The notes beneath the pieces are model-generated. The model searched no databases. It saw only the letters and a program-made list of their open reading frames with translations, and had not been told where the DNA came from. The position numbers were made by a program, and so were the translations under genes. DNA of 64,000 nt. It comes from Epiperipatus broadwayi (lineage: Eukaryota > Onychophora > Udeonychophora > Euonychophora > Peripatidae). The stretch is taken from positions 1 through 64,000 of the forward strand of contig JAQFVV010000550.1 of the NCBI GenBank assembly GCA_028023455.1. The letters run 5' to 3'. Within the stretch, counting starts at the first letter, position 1. The number at the start of each line of letters is the position of its first letter. Shown here piece after piece: positions 1-11,149 of the stretch.

Positions 1-1338
1 AAGAGAAATTTTTATATAAGTTACATCAATTAATATATTTTCTACTAAAATATATGGTTACAATATATATATATTATGCCTTAATAAATATTTTTGTGTA
101 ATTCTCTTTCTATGTTTTATATATATCAATTTATTACATTTTGTTGATTACTCAATGCTATTTACATATTATTATAGCCTAAATAACTCTATTAATAAAC
201 ACAAGTATTATCTTTTAATAACTTAAATGCTTTTCTTATTTTTTATGTTAGTCCAATTTGTAAAAGTTGATGATTATATGTTATAAAAATAATGTTTAGT
301 GATGAAAACCAACATTTAATTTTAAGTGTTAATGCATTTTTACTTTCATTCTTCTATGAAGAAACAAAATAATCAATAACTATTATAATACTTAAAATAT
401 GGTCATTATTTTCAATATCAGAAATTAAATTAAATGATTAAAAAATTATTTAGTTTAACATAAATTACAATTATCTATATTAATAGATTTCAAATTACTT
501 AGAAAATACATGAACAATACTTTTTAATCTTTGGCTTTTTAAAATATGTTATAATTTATGATATATATTCTATCATGATTAATTCAACTTAAAATAATCA
601 TATATCTACTTAGTTGACAGACTTGTATTCATACAAGTTGCATTCCATAGTAATTCTACTAGAAATAACTGAATTGGTTCCACCTTATGGTAAGAGAAAA
701 TTAATTGCAATACATGGCACCCAAAGGTTATTATTTTAAATGAAAACACAACTCTTATTATCTGGGATAGTTTAGAATTTACATTCATTTTGATCCTCTG
801 AAACATCTATGAAATTATCAAAATGTATAACTAATTATATTATACAAAAAAATATTTTAAAAGGAAGTAATAAAAAAAATCATATGTTCACACAAAGCAT
901 TATCATTAACTTATATATCAAATTTTATCTTTAATTATTCAAACTGCATTAAACAAATAATCAAAAACTTAAATTCAGTAATTAATTATTTCAAATTCTA
1001 TTTTTTAAAAAGTAGCATATTACTGAATTCATCTAGTGAATCATTTTATTAATATTAAAACAGTTTTATTCTAACAAAAGTTTTGCTTGTTTATACCTAT
1101 CATTCCATTAACACACATATATATATTGTTATTCAAATGATTATGTATTAATGTTTTTAAAATGTATCAATATTATATATAGTTATTTTTTCTATTTAAA
1201 TTGTGAAATTGTAAAGCATTGTATGTGAAGATTAAATTACGACTTATTAAAAGATAATGATAGTAATTTGATCTAGTTATCACTATTAATGTGATATTAT
1301 TCCTTTAAAATTAACATTTAATTTTTTTTATTTTAGAC
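1..1338. other. AT-rich non-coding stretch
   Basis: No coding region, tRNA or repeat structure is visible. The only open frame of note (606-806, minus, 66 codons) is low-complexity and resembles nothing I recognise. I see no splice-flanked exon. Confidence 0.6.
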
Positions 1339-2332
1339 CAAGGATCGGCAAACTTTTTAACAAGAAGTGTTATTTTGTTTAGATCTCCCCTTCCCTTTAA
1401 AAAGCCACAAGGAAAGAAATATCCCCCTCCCCCCCTTAAAAAGAGCCACTGAGAAATCTGAAATATATGCTCATGTAAAATATATGAATTTCTGAATGGT
1501 TGTGGATTTATTTGAAGTTTAGTAATAGAATATAATAAAATCTGTATCCAATGAATTAGTAAAGTTTCAATGTGTGGATAAGTAAAGATTTATTTGGTTT
1601 AGTTTGTTAATTGTAGCAGAGTCCACTTTTGGCCAGTGACGCTATAATCGTAATACTCGTGGGTGTCTGCATATGTTGTAGTATTTAAAAGCAAATGCTA
1701 ATTTATTTAAAATAATAATTTACATAGTACATTTTTTGGAAAGTTGAATAGTATTTTCTTTTTAATTAATGGAGTGGTTGTTATTAGTAATAAACCATGC
1801 TTTTTTTACTTTACATTTTTTTATCATCTTGTTCAATATAGATAGTTTTCACATTTATCAGATCGAAAATGTGGCCAGAAATTTGCTCATGCTCCAACAA
1901 AATAGATTTCTGTTCATGTTTATTTTTGGCATGCTTGTACAAGTACTTATGTTGGGAGATTCTGGTGGCTATGTTTGCCTTAGACTGCCCGTAATATACT
2001 AATAGTAAGAAGCATTATGACACTCAATCTGAATATATGCTGACAAAAATTAAAATTATCCTAAAAATAAATCAATAAAAACAAAAAAATTACTTGACAG
2101 TTTGATTTATTCATAAATTTCTAATATTTAAATATTCATCGTATACAATAATTACTATTTTATAATAAGGCTAAATTCAAGAACCAATATTGAATGCACA
2201 TTTTTTCTCTCTTAGAGTTATCAAAATATTTATTTACAAATTATGAGTTAATATTTATCATTATAAAAAGAGCCATGAGATTGGAATCAAAGAGTGACAT
2301 CTGGCTGACATAACATAGGTTGCCAAACCCTG
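1339..2332. mobile_element. Non-autonomous hAT-like element, about 1 kb
   Basis: The left end reads CAAGGATCGGCAAACTT and the reverse complement of the right end reads CAGGGTTTGGCAACCT. These are imperfect inverted repeats of the CAGGG...GGCAA type seen in many hAT MITEs. The flanking octamers TTTTAGAC (1331-1338) and TTCCAGAC (2333-2340) agree at 6 of 8 positions, as expected for an aged 8-bp hAT target duplication. No transposase is visible inside. The 77-codon frame at 1769-2002 has no recognisable domain and I treat it as chance. The hAT call rests on ends and target duplication only. Confidence 0.6.
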
Positions 2333-2499
2333 TTCCAGACAATAGAGCAAAATTTACATTTTAACACAATTTTACAAAACTTGTACTATTCATTTAATAT
2401 GAAAAGGTAACAATAAAACTAAAATAAGACTTAAAAGCACTGAGCTAGCTTTCAGCAGATTGCTGCCAGAATCTTAGTGCTGTGTTTCAAAAAATATGG

Positions 2500-2530
2500 A
2501 TAATTGACTTTTTTTTTTTTTTATTTTTTT

Positions 2531-2569
<39 letters not shown>

Positions 2570-3025
2570 AGAAACCAGTCAACACTTAAATAATTCCAAT
2601 ATAAATATCAATCAACAATTTCAAACTATTGTCAAGGCAACTTCTTTTTAACAATAAAGGTGGAATTCCTTCCACATTTATTTAGATTCCCATATATTTA
2701 TATAGACAGTAAAAATTGCAACTTGACCATATTGAAGAATAATATATGTATACATCTTATTAGAATTTGGGCAACAACAGTAAAAAAAGTATATTAGTAT
2801 GTATAGCTCAGGTAGCATGAATATATTAACCTCTTCATTTTATGGTTCAGTTAACCCTTCCCCCCCCTCCCCCCCCTTTTTTTTAAAATATTTTTTTTTG
2901 GGTTTGTTTAGGGTTTTTTTTTTTTGGGTCCTTTATTATTTAAAAAAAAAAAAAAAAAATTAAAAAAAAAAAGGGTGGTTGTTGGTGGGTGTTTGAAAAA
3001 AAAAAAAAAAAAAAAAAAAAGTTAA
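2500..3025. repeat. Homopolymer and (TA)n tract, possible assembly noise
   Basis: Runs of T, C, G and A follow each other around a (TA)n core (about 2536-2567), with C-runs near 2862-2877 and A-runs to about 3020. The mix of all four homopolymers without an obvious repeat unit is unlike the surrounding AT-rich DNA and looks like a poorly resolved consensus rather than biology. Confidence 0.6.
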
Positions 3026-3099
3026 GATAATAAATATTATCATCATAAATCATTATTCAAAATTAGCTAACATGTTGCTAGCCAAAATAACATGTATGG

Positions 3100-3463
3100 C
3101 AGGGATTCCCAACCCTTTTGCACTTTAGAGCTCATTTATAATACCGCCCAGGTGGTGGGCACCATTTATTTTTTCAATGTAAATTTATAGTTGGATATTT
3201 CTAATAATACACATAATGTACAAAAAATATTTATTTCAAAAATAAAATTTTAACCTATAATTAACGTTTATATTTTTACACTGTAAGTACAATATGCCCT
3301 ACAATTTGATTGTAATATAATACAATAATTTATAAGAAATTTTAAAAATTAAATTTATTTGTATCAGATAAATAATTTTTTATTGTGTTCAGATAGCGGC
3401 AGGCACATGTAAAATGGTCTGTGGGTGCAATGATGCCCGCGGGCATAGGGTTGGGGACCCCTG
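3100..3463. mobile_element. hAT-type MITE with perfect 8-bp target duplication
   Basis: The element is 364 bp. The left end is CAGGGATTCCCAACCC and the reverse complement of the right end is CAGGGGTCCCCAACCC, so the terminal inverted repeats match at 14 of 16 bases. It is flanked on both sides by ATGTATGG (3092-3099 and 3464-3471), an exact 8-bp target duplication, which is the hAT signature. The interior is AT-rich and non-coding apart from a short GC-rich palindrome (GCCCGCGGGC) next to the right end. It was presumably mobilised in trans by a hAT transposase not present here. Confidence 0.85.
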
Positions 3464-3471
3464 ATGTATGG

Positions 3472-6320
3472 TATTTTAAGACAAGAAGATAAAAAGTAAT
3501 TATATGTAATTTTTGTATGTGTACTTTAATTTATATAACTATTTTGAATGTGAATCCAAAATATACTACTATAACTTTAATCTTGCCTACAAATGAATTT
3601 ATAATAATCTCAATCTACATCATAATAGACTCACGAATTTATACGGAATCAATGAACCTGTGTGTTCATATGGATTTTATTTGGTAAAAAAAATCCAATA
3701 AATAAATGATTTATTATCTAGTAGATATATAGTTTGGAATATTTAAATCAATACTTTCAAAATAATTTGTAGAATAGATAAATCAAATGACGTATAGATT
3801 AATAATAAAATGGGGGTTTATTAAAATTGAGTTTAACTCTTGTAACTTAAAATAATCTATTGCATTTTTATAACATATTCATGATATATTGCAATTATTA
3901 AGTTATGATCTACAGCTGAAAGATGTTAAACATGTACACTCACAATTATAAAAAAGAGTTAATACACAGTATGAAAATTTTGTTTTTTAAATATCTTTTA
4001 GATCAAGTAAAGCTTTCATCACATTTACATATTTTCAGAATAAATAAAAAAGTAAATATTAAATATGTTTTAAATTTGATATATTTTCTAAAAATATTAA
4101 TGTCAATTGTAAAGTATTTGCATTTTTAATAATTTTGACAGGAGATCTTTCTGAAAGTGTTATGAAATGCTAGTTTTTTGAAAATGCACTTGGATCCTAG
4201 ACTTAAAAAATGATCTAAACTCTTTCTAGATAATGATGAGCATATGAGAAAATTATTTGTAAGAAATATAATAACTTCCATTTGGCAACTTCAGAATCTG
4301 AGGCCTTGAAGAATAAAAATATGAAAATGAGGCTTGTTCACAAGAAAAAGGTGGAAATTTTTATGAATATAATGATTTTAAATATGTAAAAACAATCGGT
4401 AACAAATCTTAAAACAATAAAAAAAACATAATTGCTTTTCTGTCTGGATTATAAGATGCTTTTCCAGTAGAAGGTATATTAAATTTATTATTAACTGAAG
4501 TTATGTTGAAAGATTTCATCAATTATACCACTATAAAAATTTCAGGTAATATAGGAAAAATATAATGATAAAAATTATCTTTGCCTTAAAGATATTGATT
4601 TAGTGGATTTTAGGTTATTTACTGACCTTTGTTTTATACATAAACCTTCAAATCAGGTGAGGAAAATTAAAATTCTTTGTTCAGCTTTCAGATTTAATGG
4701 AACTGATCGAAATGTATTTAGTTGCATCATGAATAAATGAGTCTAAATTTATTCTCTGCTGCCTACAATAATAGATAATTCATTTTTAAAATTATATCAA
4801 ATTTACATTTATTTTAATTCTTTCTAAAAATTATGGTATGGAAGTGATAGTTCATTTTTATTAATAAAATTATATATAACCTTAAAAATGGCTATTTTAT
4901 TTAAGACTATCTAATTAGTTTTTTGGTAGGATATAATATTGGCATTTAGTAACTGTGTAATTGTTATATGTTGCAGTGTTTGAGGGTTAAAATATATTTG
5001 AAATACAATAGTCCATTGTAGAAAAAAATCTCTACATTATAGATTCTAATTAGAAAAATTAAAAAAGAAAAAAAATGCTAGATGGGGTCTATCTCCCCCC
5101 CCCACTCACTTTGGTTTATTTTTTATAAGAATAGCAGATTAACTATTTATTGTTAAAGAATAGAATAATTAATAATTTGAACAATGGGCCACATACCACA
5201 TAAAATTTTTTAGTTACTTTAAATCGGAAATTTGTTCAGCCTTATATATATATTTCCAAACAACACACTGATTAGATTTCTATAAATATGTAAATATATA
5301 TCATATACTATGTTTATAAATATCAGATACTTATATTAAACGTATGAAGTTTGTAAGAAATCAAAATGAACATTATATAGATTATTTGTTACATTTTTTT
5401 AAAAAATGCTTTTTTTTTGGGAACTAAGTAACAAAAAAGAAATTCATTTGTTCCTACCACTATCTGCCTATTCTCACACTATTGTTATGAAATTCATGAT
5501 TAGCATTGGATATTAGTCAGTAACATTCAGATGCCTGATCTGAAGATTTTTTTTTTTTTTATAAAAGTGAATTATATTCAATAATTGATTTTTTTTTTAC
5601 TTTTCAAAATAATATTGATTTACAATTTGAAAAATCAATATTAAAGCCGTTTTTAACCTTAAATGTCAAGTTTAAAATAATAAATTTCTAATATTTTAAT
5701 ATTATTGATAATAAATAGTAAAAATAAATAAAACATATAAAAATAATAAAGTAAATATAAGTTAAGTGGACTACACTAATATATATTAAATTACGTGGGG
5801 AAAAAATGTGAAGTGCAATTTTTATTAAAGTCGTTTAAAAAATAAAATGAAATCATATATTTACTTTTCTTAAAAAATATCTTTTATGTTCTTATTCTAA
5901 TTTTTGAATATAATTTTTAAAAAAGTATAACTTATTTTTAATAACTTTGGATTGAATAGTTTAATTGATCATTGTCTTCTAAAATTAAAGAAAAAATGCA
6001 AACCAATGTTTTTTATTCTAATTGAAATATAGTAAAAGTTTAAATAAATGAATATCATTTTTCTAGTATTTGATTGTAAATGTAATAGTAAAAATCAGTC
6101 ATAAATCACATGACCTATATAGCTTGTATTACCAATATGTAATATATAAAGAGCCTGCTACTAGCTCTAAACAAGCTTAATTTTTTTTAATGATAAATGC
6201 TACAAGAGAAGATACATGAAGATTTTATCTATGATGGTCCCCATCCCCAGACCGGTTTCAAGCTATGGCTTTAAGTAAAATATTTTTAAAGATATGTAAT
6301 AATTATTATATATATTGAAG
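3472..6320. other. AT-rich non-coding stretch
   Basis: No gene is supported. The 68-codon frame at 3923-4129 is AT-driven. The only repeat noticed is a roughly 50-bp piece at 6163-6211, listed separately. Confidence 0.5.
6163..6211 (+). repeat. Short dispersed repeat, copy 1
   Basis: The stretch begins AGCTCTAAACAAGCTT and ends with a piece containing TGATAAATGC and ACAAGAGAAG. The same ordered pieces occur at 31200-31252, separated by a slightly different T-run. The parent family is unknown. Confidence 0.6.
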
Positions 6321-6329
6321 GACAGGGAT

Positions 6330-6815
6330 TTTTTTTTTTATATATTTTTTAAAAAAAATAAAAAAAAAATTTTTAAAAACTTTCTTTAAAAATTAAAAAT
6401 TAAAATAAAATATTTTAAATTCTTATTTATTAATAAAAAAAAAAAAATTTATAAAAAAAATTTTTTTTAAAAAAAAAAAAATTTTTTAATTAAATTTTTA
6501 AAAAAATTTGGGATAAAATATTATTCTTAATTCTTTTTAATATATTTTTTTTTTTGGGAAAAGGGGAAAATTTATTAAATAGGGATGGGTGTGTTTTTTT
6601 TTAATACCCTTATTTAAAAAAAAAAAAAAAAAAATAAAAAAAAAAAAGGGAGAATTAAAAATTGGGGGGGGGGGGGGGGGGGGGATGTGTTTGGGTGGGG
6701 GGGGGGGGGGGGGGGGGAGAAAAAAAAAAAAAAAAAAATAAATAATTAAATAAATTATATATTTTTTTTAAAGGGGGGGGGGGGGGGTGGGGGGAAAAAA
6801 AAAAAAAAAAGGATA
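6330..6815. repeat. Homopolymer tract (A, T and long G runs), possible assembly noise
   Basis: Alternating long A and T runs are followed by several G-runs of up to about 20 nt (6663-6715, 6773-6795) separated by A-runs. There is no unit structure. G-runs of this length are out of character for the window and suggest a sequencing or consensus problem. Confidence 0.65.
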
Positions 6816-7461
6816 TATATTGTGACGCTCATGAATTGAATCACATGACAAATGAAAAAAAGATGCAAATTAATGGAAATAAAGATATAGTAAGAAGTTA
6901 GGATTTTAAGTTGGCATTAAATAAATTTGTCAATATTTCTTCAACGTAGAAGAAATTAATAATTAATAAAAAAAGTAAAGAAATAAATGATTAATCAATT
7001 AAATAAGGACACACATTTTGAGGAAATTTAAATAGTTATTTATTTCAATAAAATGAACAAATTAAAAAAAATATTAAAATCAATCACTGTAATTATGATT
7101 GAGGGCAGGGGAATCATAGCTTTGTAAATATATGCAGTATCAGTTTGCAAAAAGGTACTGGTTGATTAGACACTCATGCCACTTGATAGTGTTATGTGCT
7201 AAAACACATAAAAATTCTGTTTACACAGCCCAAAGTTTATGGGCTATAGAACAGTGATGTTCATATTACCCATTTCAAGCCTATATTGCATTTCACACAA
7301 ATATTACAGCCCACTGATGTGCTTCGTGACACCATGCAAATGCACACATTTCACAGATCGGTACCATATCATGTGAGGGTGTATACGAATTTAACTGACC
7401 ATATTTCTTATAATCTGCATTCAAAGTAATGATCTTACAACCTAACTGATGTAGTTTTACA

Positions 7462-7514
7462 TACTAATAATTTTAAGCCCATGGTATTACATACTAATAA
7501 TTTTAAGCCCATGG
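7462..7514 (+). repeat. Tandem duplication, unit about 30 bp
   Basis: The segment containing ACATACTAATAATTTTAAGC plus CCATGG is present twice in immediate succession. It is a local duplication without obvious function. Confidence 0.7.
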
Positions 7515-7599
7515 CTGCACTTCCTAACACAGCTTGGAAGGTGAAAAAAATTGCAAAAGTGTAGAGACAAGCCCAATTTTACAGAATTCATGTGAAAAG

Positions 7600-8215
7600 G
7601 CACATTTGCTTGAGAACAGCTATGAGACAATTTAAATGGCTGAAGGTTGCACATTGTTTTGGAAATCAGAAGATTTGTTTGATCAGACTACTGCATTTTT
7701 TGGACAATCCTTTGGATTGTCAAAAACATTGGTCCCCAGCCCTGCATATTCCAGCGCTATGCACTGATATTTCTAATGGCATTTAAAAATGTAATTATTC
7801 AATTTCAGAAAATTTAATTCTTATGTTTTATAAAATAATGTTGGTTCATAAATTGTTTACAAATACTTTGCAGAATGTCAGCCTGTAATGTTTATAATAG
7901 TGCCTTTTTTCAGATAAAGAGCAGTTATGAGACAACTAAAATTGCATGATGTTTTGGAAAATAGTCATGTTGGTTTGATCAGAGTACTACATCTTTTGGA
8001 TGATCGTTTGGATTGGAAAAACCATCAGTACCCAGCCCTGCACATTTCAGCACTATATGCTGACATTTACAATGTAATTTAAAACTGCAAATATTCCATT
8101 TTAGAAAATAATGTTGGTTCTTAAATTGTTTAAAACTAGTTTGAAAAATGTCAACATGCGCGGAAATGTATAATGTAATTTAAAAATGTAATTATTCCAT
8201 TTTAGAAAAGAATAT
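7600..8215 (+). repeat. Diverged tandem duplication, period about 300 bp
   Basis: The block near 7614-7810 recurs, diverged, near 7918-8110. Shared marks in order are ATGAGACAA, TTTGATCAGA, a TTTTGGA...TTTGGATTG segment, CCCAGCCCTGCA and CATTTTAGAAAA-like ends. A third partial copy of the end lies near 8150-8215. A 64-codon frame (7592-7786) in the first copy is not kept open in the second, so coding is not supported. Confidence 0.55.
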
Positions 8216-8439
8216 TGTTTCACAATGAAAAGTTGGGATGGTAAATGGCATTTTATGTGTAATTAATTAAAGTAGAAATAAAAAGTTGCTTCAAAATAGG
8301 AATTTGGTTTTTAAGTTACTAACATATATTTTGAATAGGTTTTTGAAAGCAAATTTTGTAAAGTTTTACAAATTTATTTATGTATATAAAAGAAATAGAT
8401 ATTATTTAGACAGGAGGCAAGATTTTAATTATTCAATTT

Positions 8440-10463
8440 TTGAATTTTTTTTATGAGGCAGTTTAGACAGAATAGTCAAATGTCTATTGTAGGAAATATG
8501 AAAGAAAATTAAAGTGGTTGTTTGGGAAAGTTAATAAAATTTATTGTAGTGATAAGGGGTATGAGAATAATGTTTCTGATGATAGAGTTTTTAATCTTTC
8601 TGATATTAAGTTAAATGATAGAGAATTAGATATTCTTGATAAAGGCCCTAATTTTGTTCCATTTCATTCAAAAAATATAGTTTTTGATACAATTTTGTCT
8701 ATTGAATTTGAGTGATGAGCAGAAAGTTGGTATTGAATCGATTTTGAATAAAAGTTTAAAAAGGAAAGAAAAATTTGTGGTTAATCCTGCTGAGGTTAGA
8801 CATCTTAAGAATAGGTTAATTGTTAATGATGTGATCATTTCTTGCAAATACAAAGCTAGTAGGTTTGTCATTATGAAAGGAGATGAATTCAAAGAGAAAA
8901 TGGGTAGAGAATTAAATAATGGTAAATGTATGTTTTTAGATAAAGATCCAGATAATTTGATCAAAAGATAGTTGATAAATATTATGAAGAAAATGGTTAT
9001 TTTAAACTTTTTTAGTAGAGTAGATTATTTAAAATGTTATCCAAACGATTTCATATCAGCTAAGATGTTTGTGAATATTAAAACTCATAAAAATGGTTTT
9101 CCTTTAAGATTTATTTTTGATTTTACAGGTAGTGTTGTAGAGGGTATTTCTAGATTCTTGAATATTTTTTTAAAACAATTTGTTGATTTTGATCATTACA
9201 CAGTTTTTTCTTCTTTTGAGGCTTTTGATAAGATTAATAATTTTAAAATGGAAAGTAATTGGGTATTTGGCAATTTAGATATTGAAAATATGTATCAGTC
9301 TGTTAATAGGTTAAGCAGTATTGATGTTCTTATGTCTGTATTGTTTAAGAAAAATTCTTTATCAAAAAATAAAATTAAGGTAATGAAAGATTTGCTTTTA
9401 TTATTGGAAGATTCTGTGTATTTTACTTATAAAGGTAATATTTATAAGATTAAGGAAGGGGGGATAATAGGATATATTATTTCTCCTTTAGTATGTTCAG
9501 TTTATATTAATTATATGGAAGATGAAATTATTATTAAAAAGAATTGTTTATATGCAAAGTTATTTGTCAGATATGTTGATGATTGTTTATTTGTACTTGG
9601 GAATGATAAATTGAAGGAATTTGTAAATGAGTTTAATTGTTTTGATCCTTCTATAAAATATGTGTTAGAAGGAGGGGGGTTAGATTTTGGTAAGTTAAAT
9701 TTTTTAGATCTTTTGGTGATTAGAAATGTAGAGACTAATTGTTTACTATGCAATCATTTTGTTAAAAGTAGAGAATTAAGATCTATAATTAAACCTGATA
9801 GCTAACAGTCTGTATCTCATAAAGTAGCTGCTTTGAGGAATTATTGTCATAGGAATAATAAATTAAATAATTATAAAGGGTAGCTTTGTTTCAAAAATGT
9901 CAATTTTATAAAGATTACATGAGGGTTGGTTACTTTGATAAATTTGTTAAAAGTATTTTATTTAATAGTAATATTTGTAAGGATGTAAAGGAAAGGGGAA
10001 AATATGATTTTATTTCTTTGCCATTTAAATTGTCTTCTTATAAAATTGTATGGAGAAATAGTAAATTGTTTGGAAATAAAATTGCTTGGAAAAGGGGTGT
10101 TACATTGAATAATTTATTACATAATACAAAGGAAATTTTTGATAGAAAGGCTATTCCTGATGTAGTATATTTTATTGTTTATTGTAAGAAGGTCTACATA
10201 GTTCAGGGTAGTTTGAGTTTAAATGGAAGAATAAAGGTTCATAAAAGTAGATTTAAAATAGATATCTTAGTTCTGCTTTGTATGTCCATGAAAAAGATAC
10301 AGGCCACACTATTAATTTTGATGAAGCTAAGGATGTTTTCTTTGAGAGAAATGAAATCAAAAGAAGATTTAAAGAATGTTTATTGTTGAAAATTTATTAT
10401 TCTGAAGCCATTAACTTATTTAAGAGTTCTTTTAATATTAAGGGTGTATGGAAAGTGAATTGA
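8440..10463 (+). pseudogene. Penelope-like element 1: reverse transcriptase plus GIY-YIG, broken
   Basis: This is the decayed coding region of a PLE, a retroelement whose single protein combines a telomerase-related reverse transcriptase with a C-terminal GIY-YIG endonuclease. The upstream frame (from about 8476) carries a KGPNFVP motif typical of the PLE N-terminal region. A shift near 8684-8715 leads to a second frame, which meets an in-frame TAG at 8969-8971. The main 277-codon frame (8972-9805) has IKTHKNGFPLR (residues 36-46), motif A GNLDIENMYQSV (100-111), GGIIGYIISP (163-172), the catalytic YVDD (201-204) and LNFLDLLVI (242-250). After another shift, 9886-10389 holds a GIY-YIG-like VVYFI...KKVYIVQ segment. 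A last shift moves the frame to 10278-10463, which has TGHTINFDEA. At least three frameshifts and one stop make it a pseudogene. Confidence 0.9.
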
Positions 10464-10481
10464 TTTGTGGGTAATGTTTAA

Positions 10482-10485
<4 letters not shown>

Positions 10486-10540
<55 letters not shown>
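10486..10540. repeat. (TA)n microsatellite
   Basis: Pure TA dinucleotide repeat directly downstream of PLE 1. Confidence 0.95.
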
Positions 10541-10542
<2 letters not shown>

Positions 10543-10560
10543 TAGTTTTTGTAGTTCTTT

Positions 10561-10603
10561 ACACTTGAGAAGTCTGCTTGTAGCAGTGAAACCTTTGGTT
10601 GTG
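10561..10603 (+). ncRNA. Degenerate hammerhead-like hairpin 3' of PLE 1
   Basis: About 100 bp after the PLE 1 frame ends, a TTGAGAA box is followed by a CTGC/GCAG stem with loop TTGTA and then GAAA. The order matches a hammerhead core (CUGANGA, stem II, GAAA), but the first box is off consensus and no flush stem I can be drawn. PLEs are known to carry hammerhead motifs. I read this as a relic. Confidence 0.35.
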
Positions 10604-10821
10604 TTTTAATATTATTTTTTTGCTGGTCTGGTTGAATTTTGGATTTGGGGTAATTTTAATTATTATCATTAGATACACATACTCAATATGACATATACAT
10701 AAGGAGTTTACATGTTATTTTTATAGTAGATATTCAGCAATATATATATATATATATATTGTAACCAGTTGTGTTACATGGTACACCCATAATAATATAG
10801 GTGTGTGCATATATATATATA

Positions 10822-11141
10822 TTAATAATTCAAACAAATATATTTAACACAGTATTCAAAATTAAATAATATATTCTTTAGAAGTTTGTACTGACATTTA
10901 ACTGTACAACGAAAAAAAAAACTGCATTCCTATCATTATCTATTAAATTTCCCACTATTCTGTTGTCTTTATATTAGGAACAACAGAATTGTGGGAAATT
11001 TGAATAGATTGAATGATGGGTAATGCAAGTTTTTATTTTTGTACATTTGTATAACAGTTGAAAGATTGTAGTGAAACAATTAATGTAAAGAATATATTTT
11101 AATTTTGAATATGTGTAAATATATTTGTTTGAATTATTATT
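10822..11141. mobile_element. Palindromic (foldback) MITE, about 320 bp
   Basis: The left arm starts TAATAATTCAAACAAATATA and the right arm ends with its reverse complement. Inner blocks also pair, for example ATTTCCCACTATTCTGTTG near the centre against CAACAGAATTGTGGGAAAT. The whole element folds into one imperfect hairpin with a short centre near 10970. No coding content. The family is not identified; the target duplication cannot be told from AT-rich flanks. Confidence 0.75.
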
Positions 11142-11149
11142 ATATAATT

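Noticed and set aside
1769-2002. 77-codon frame inside the first hAT-like element as a transposase
   Set aside because: Too short, and no hAT dimerisation or zinc-finger features.
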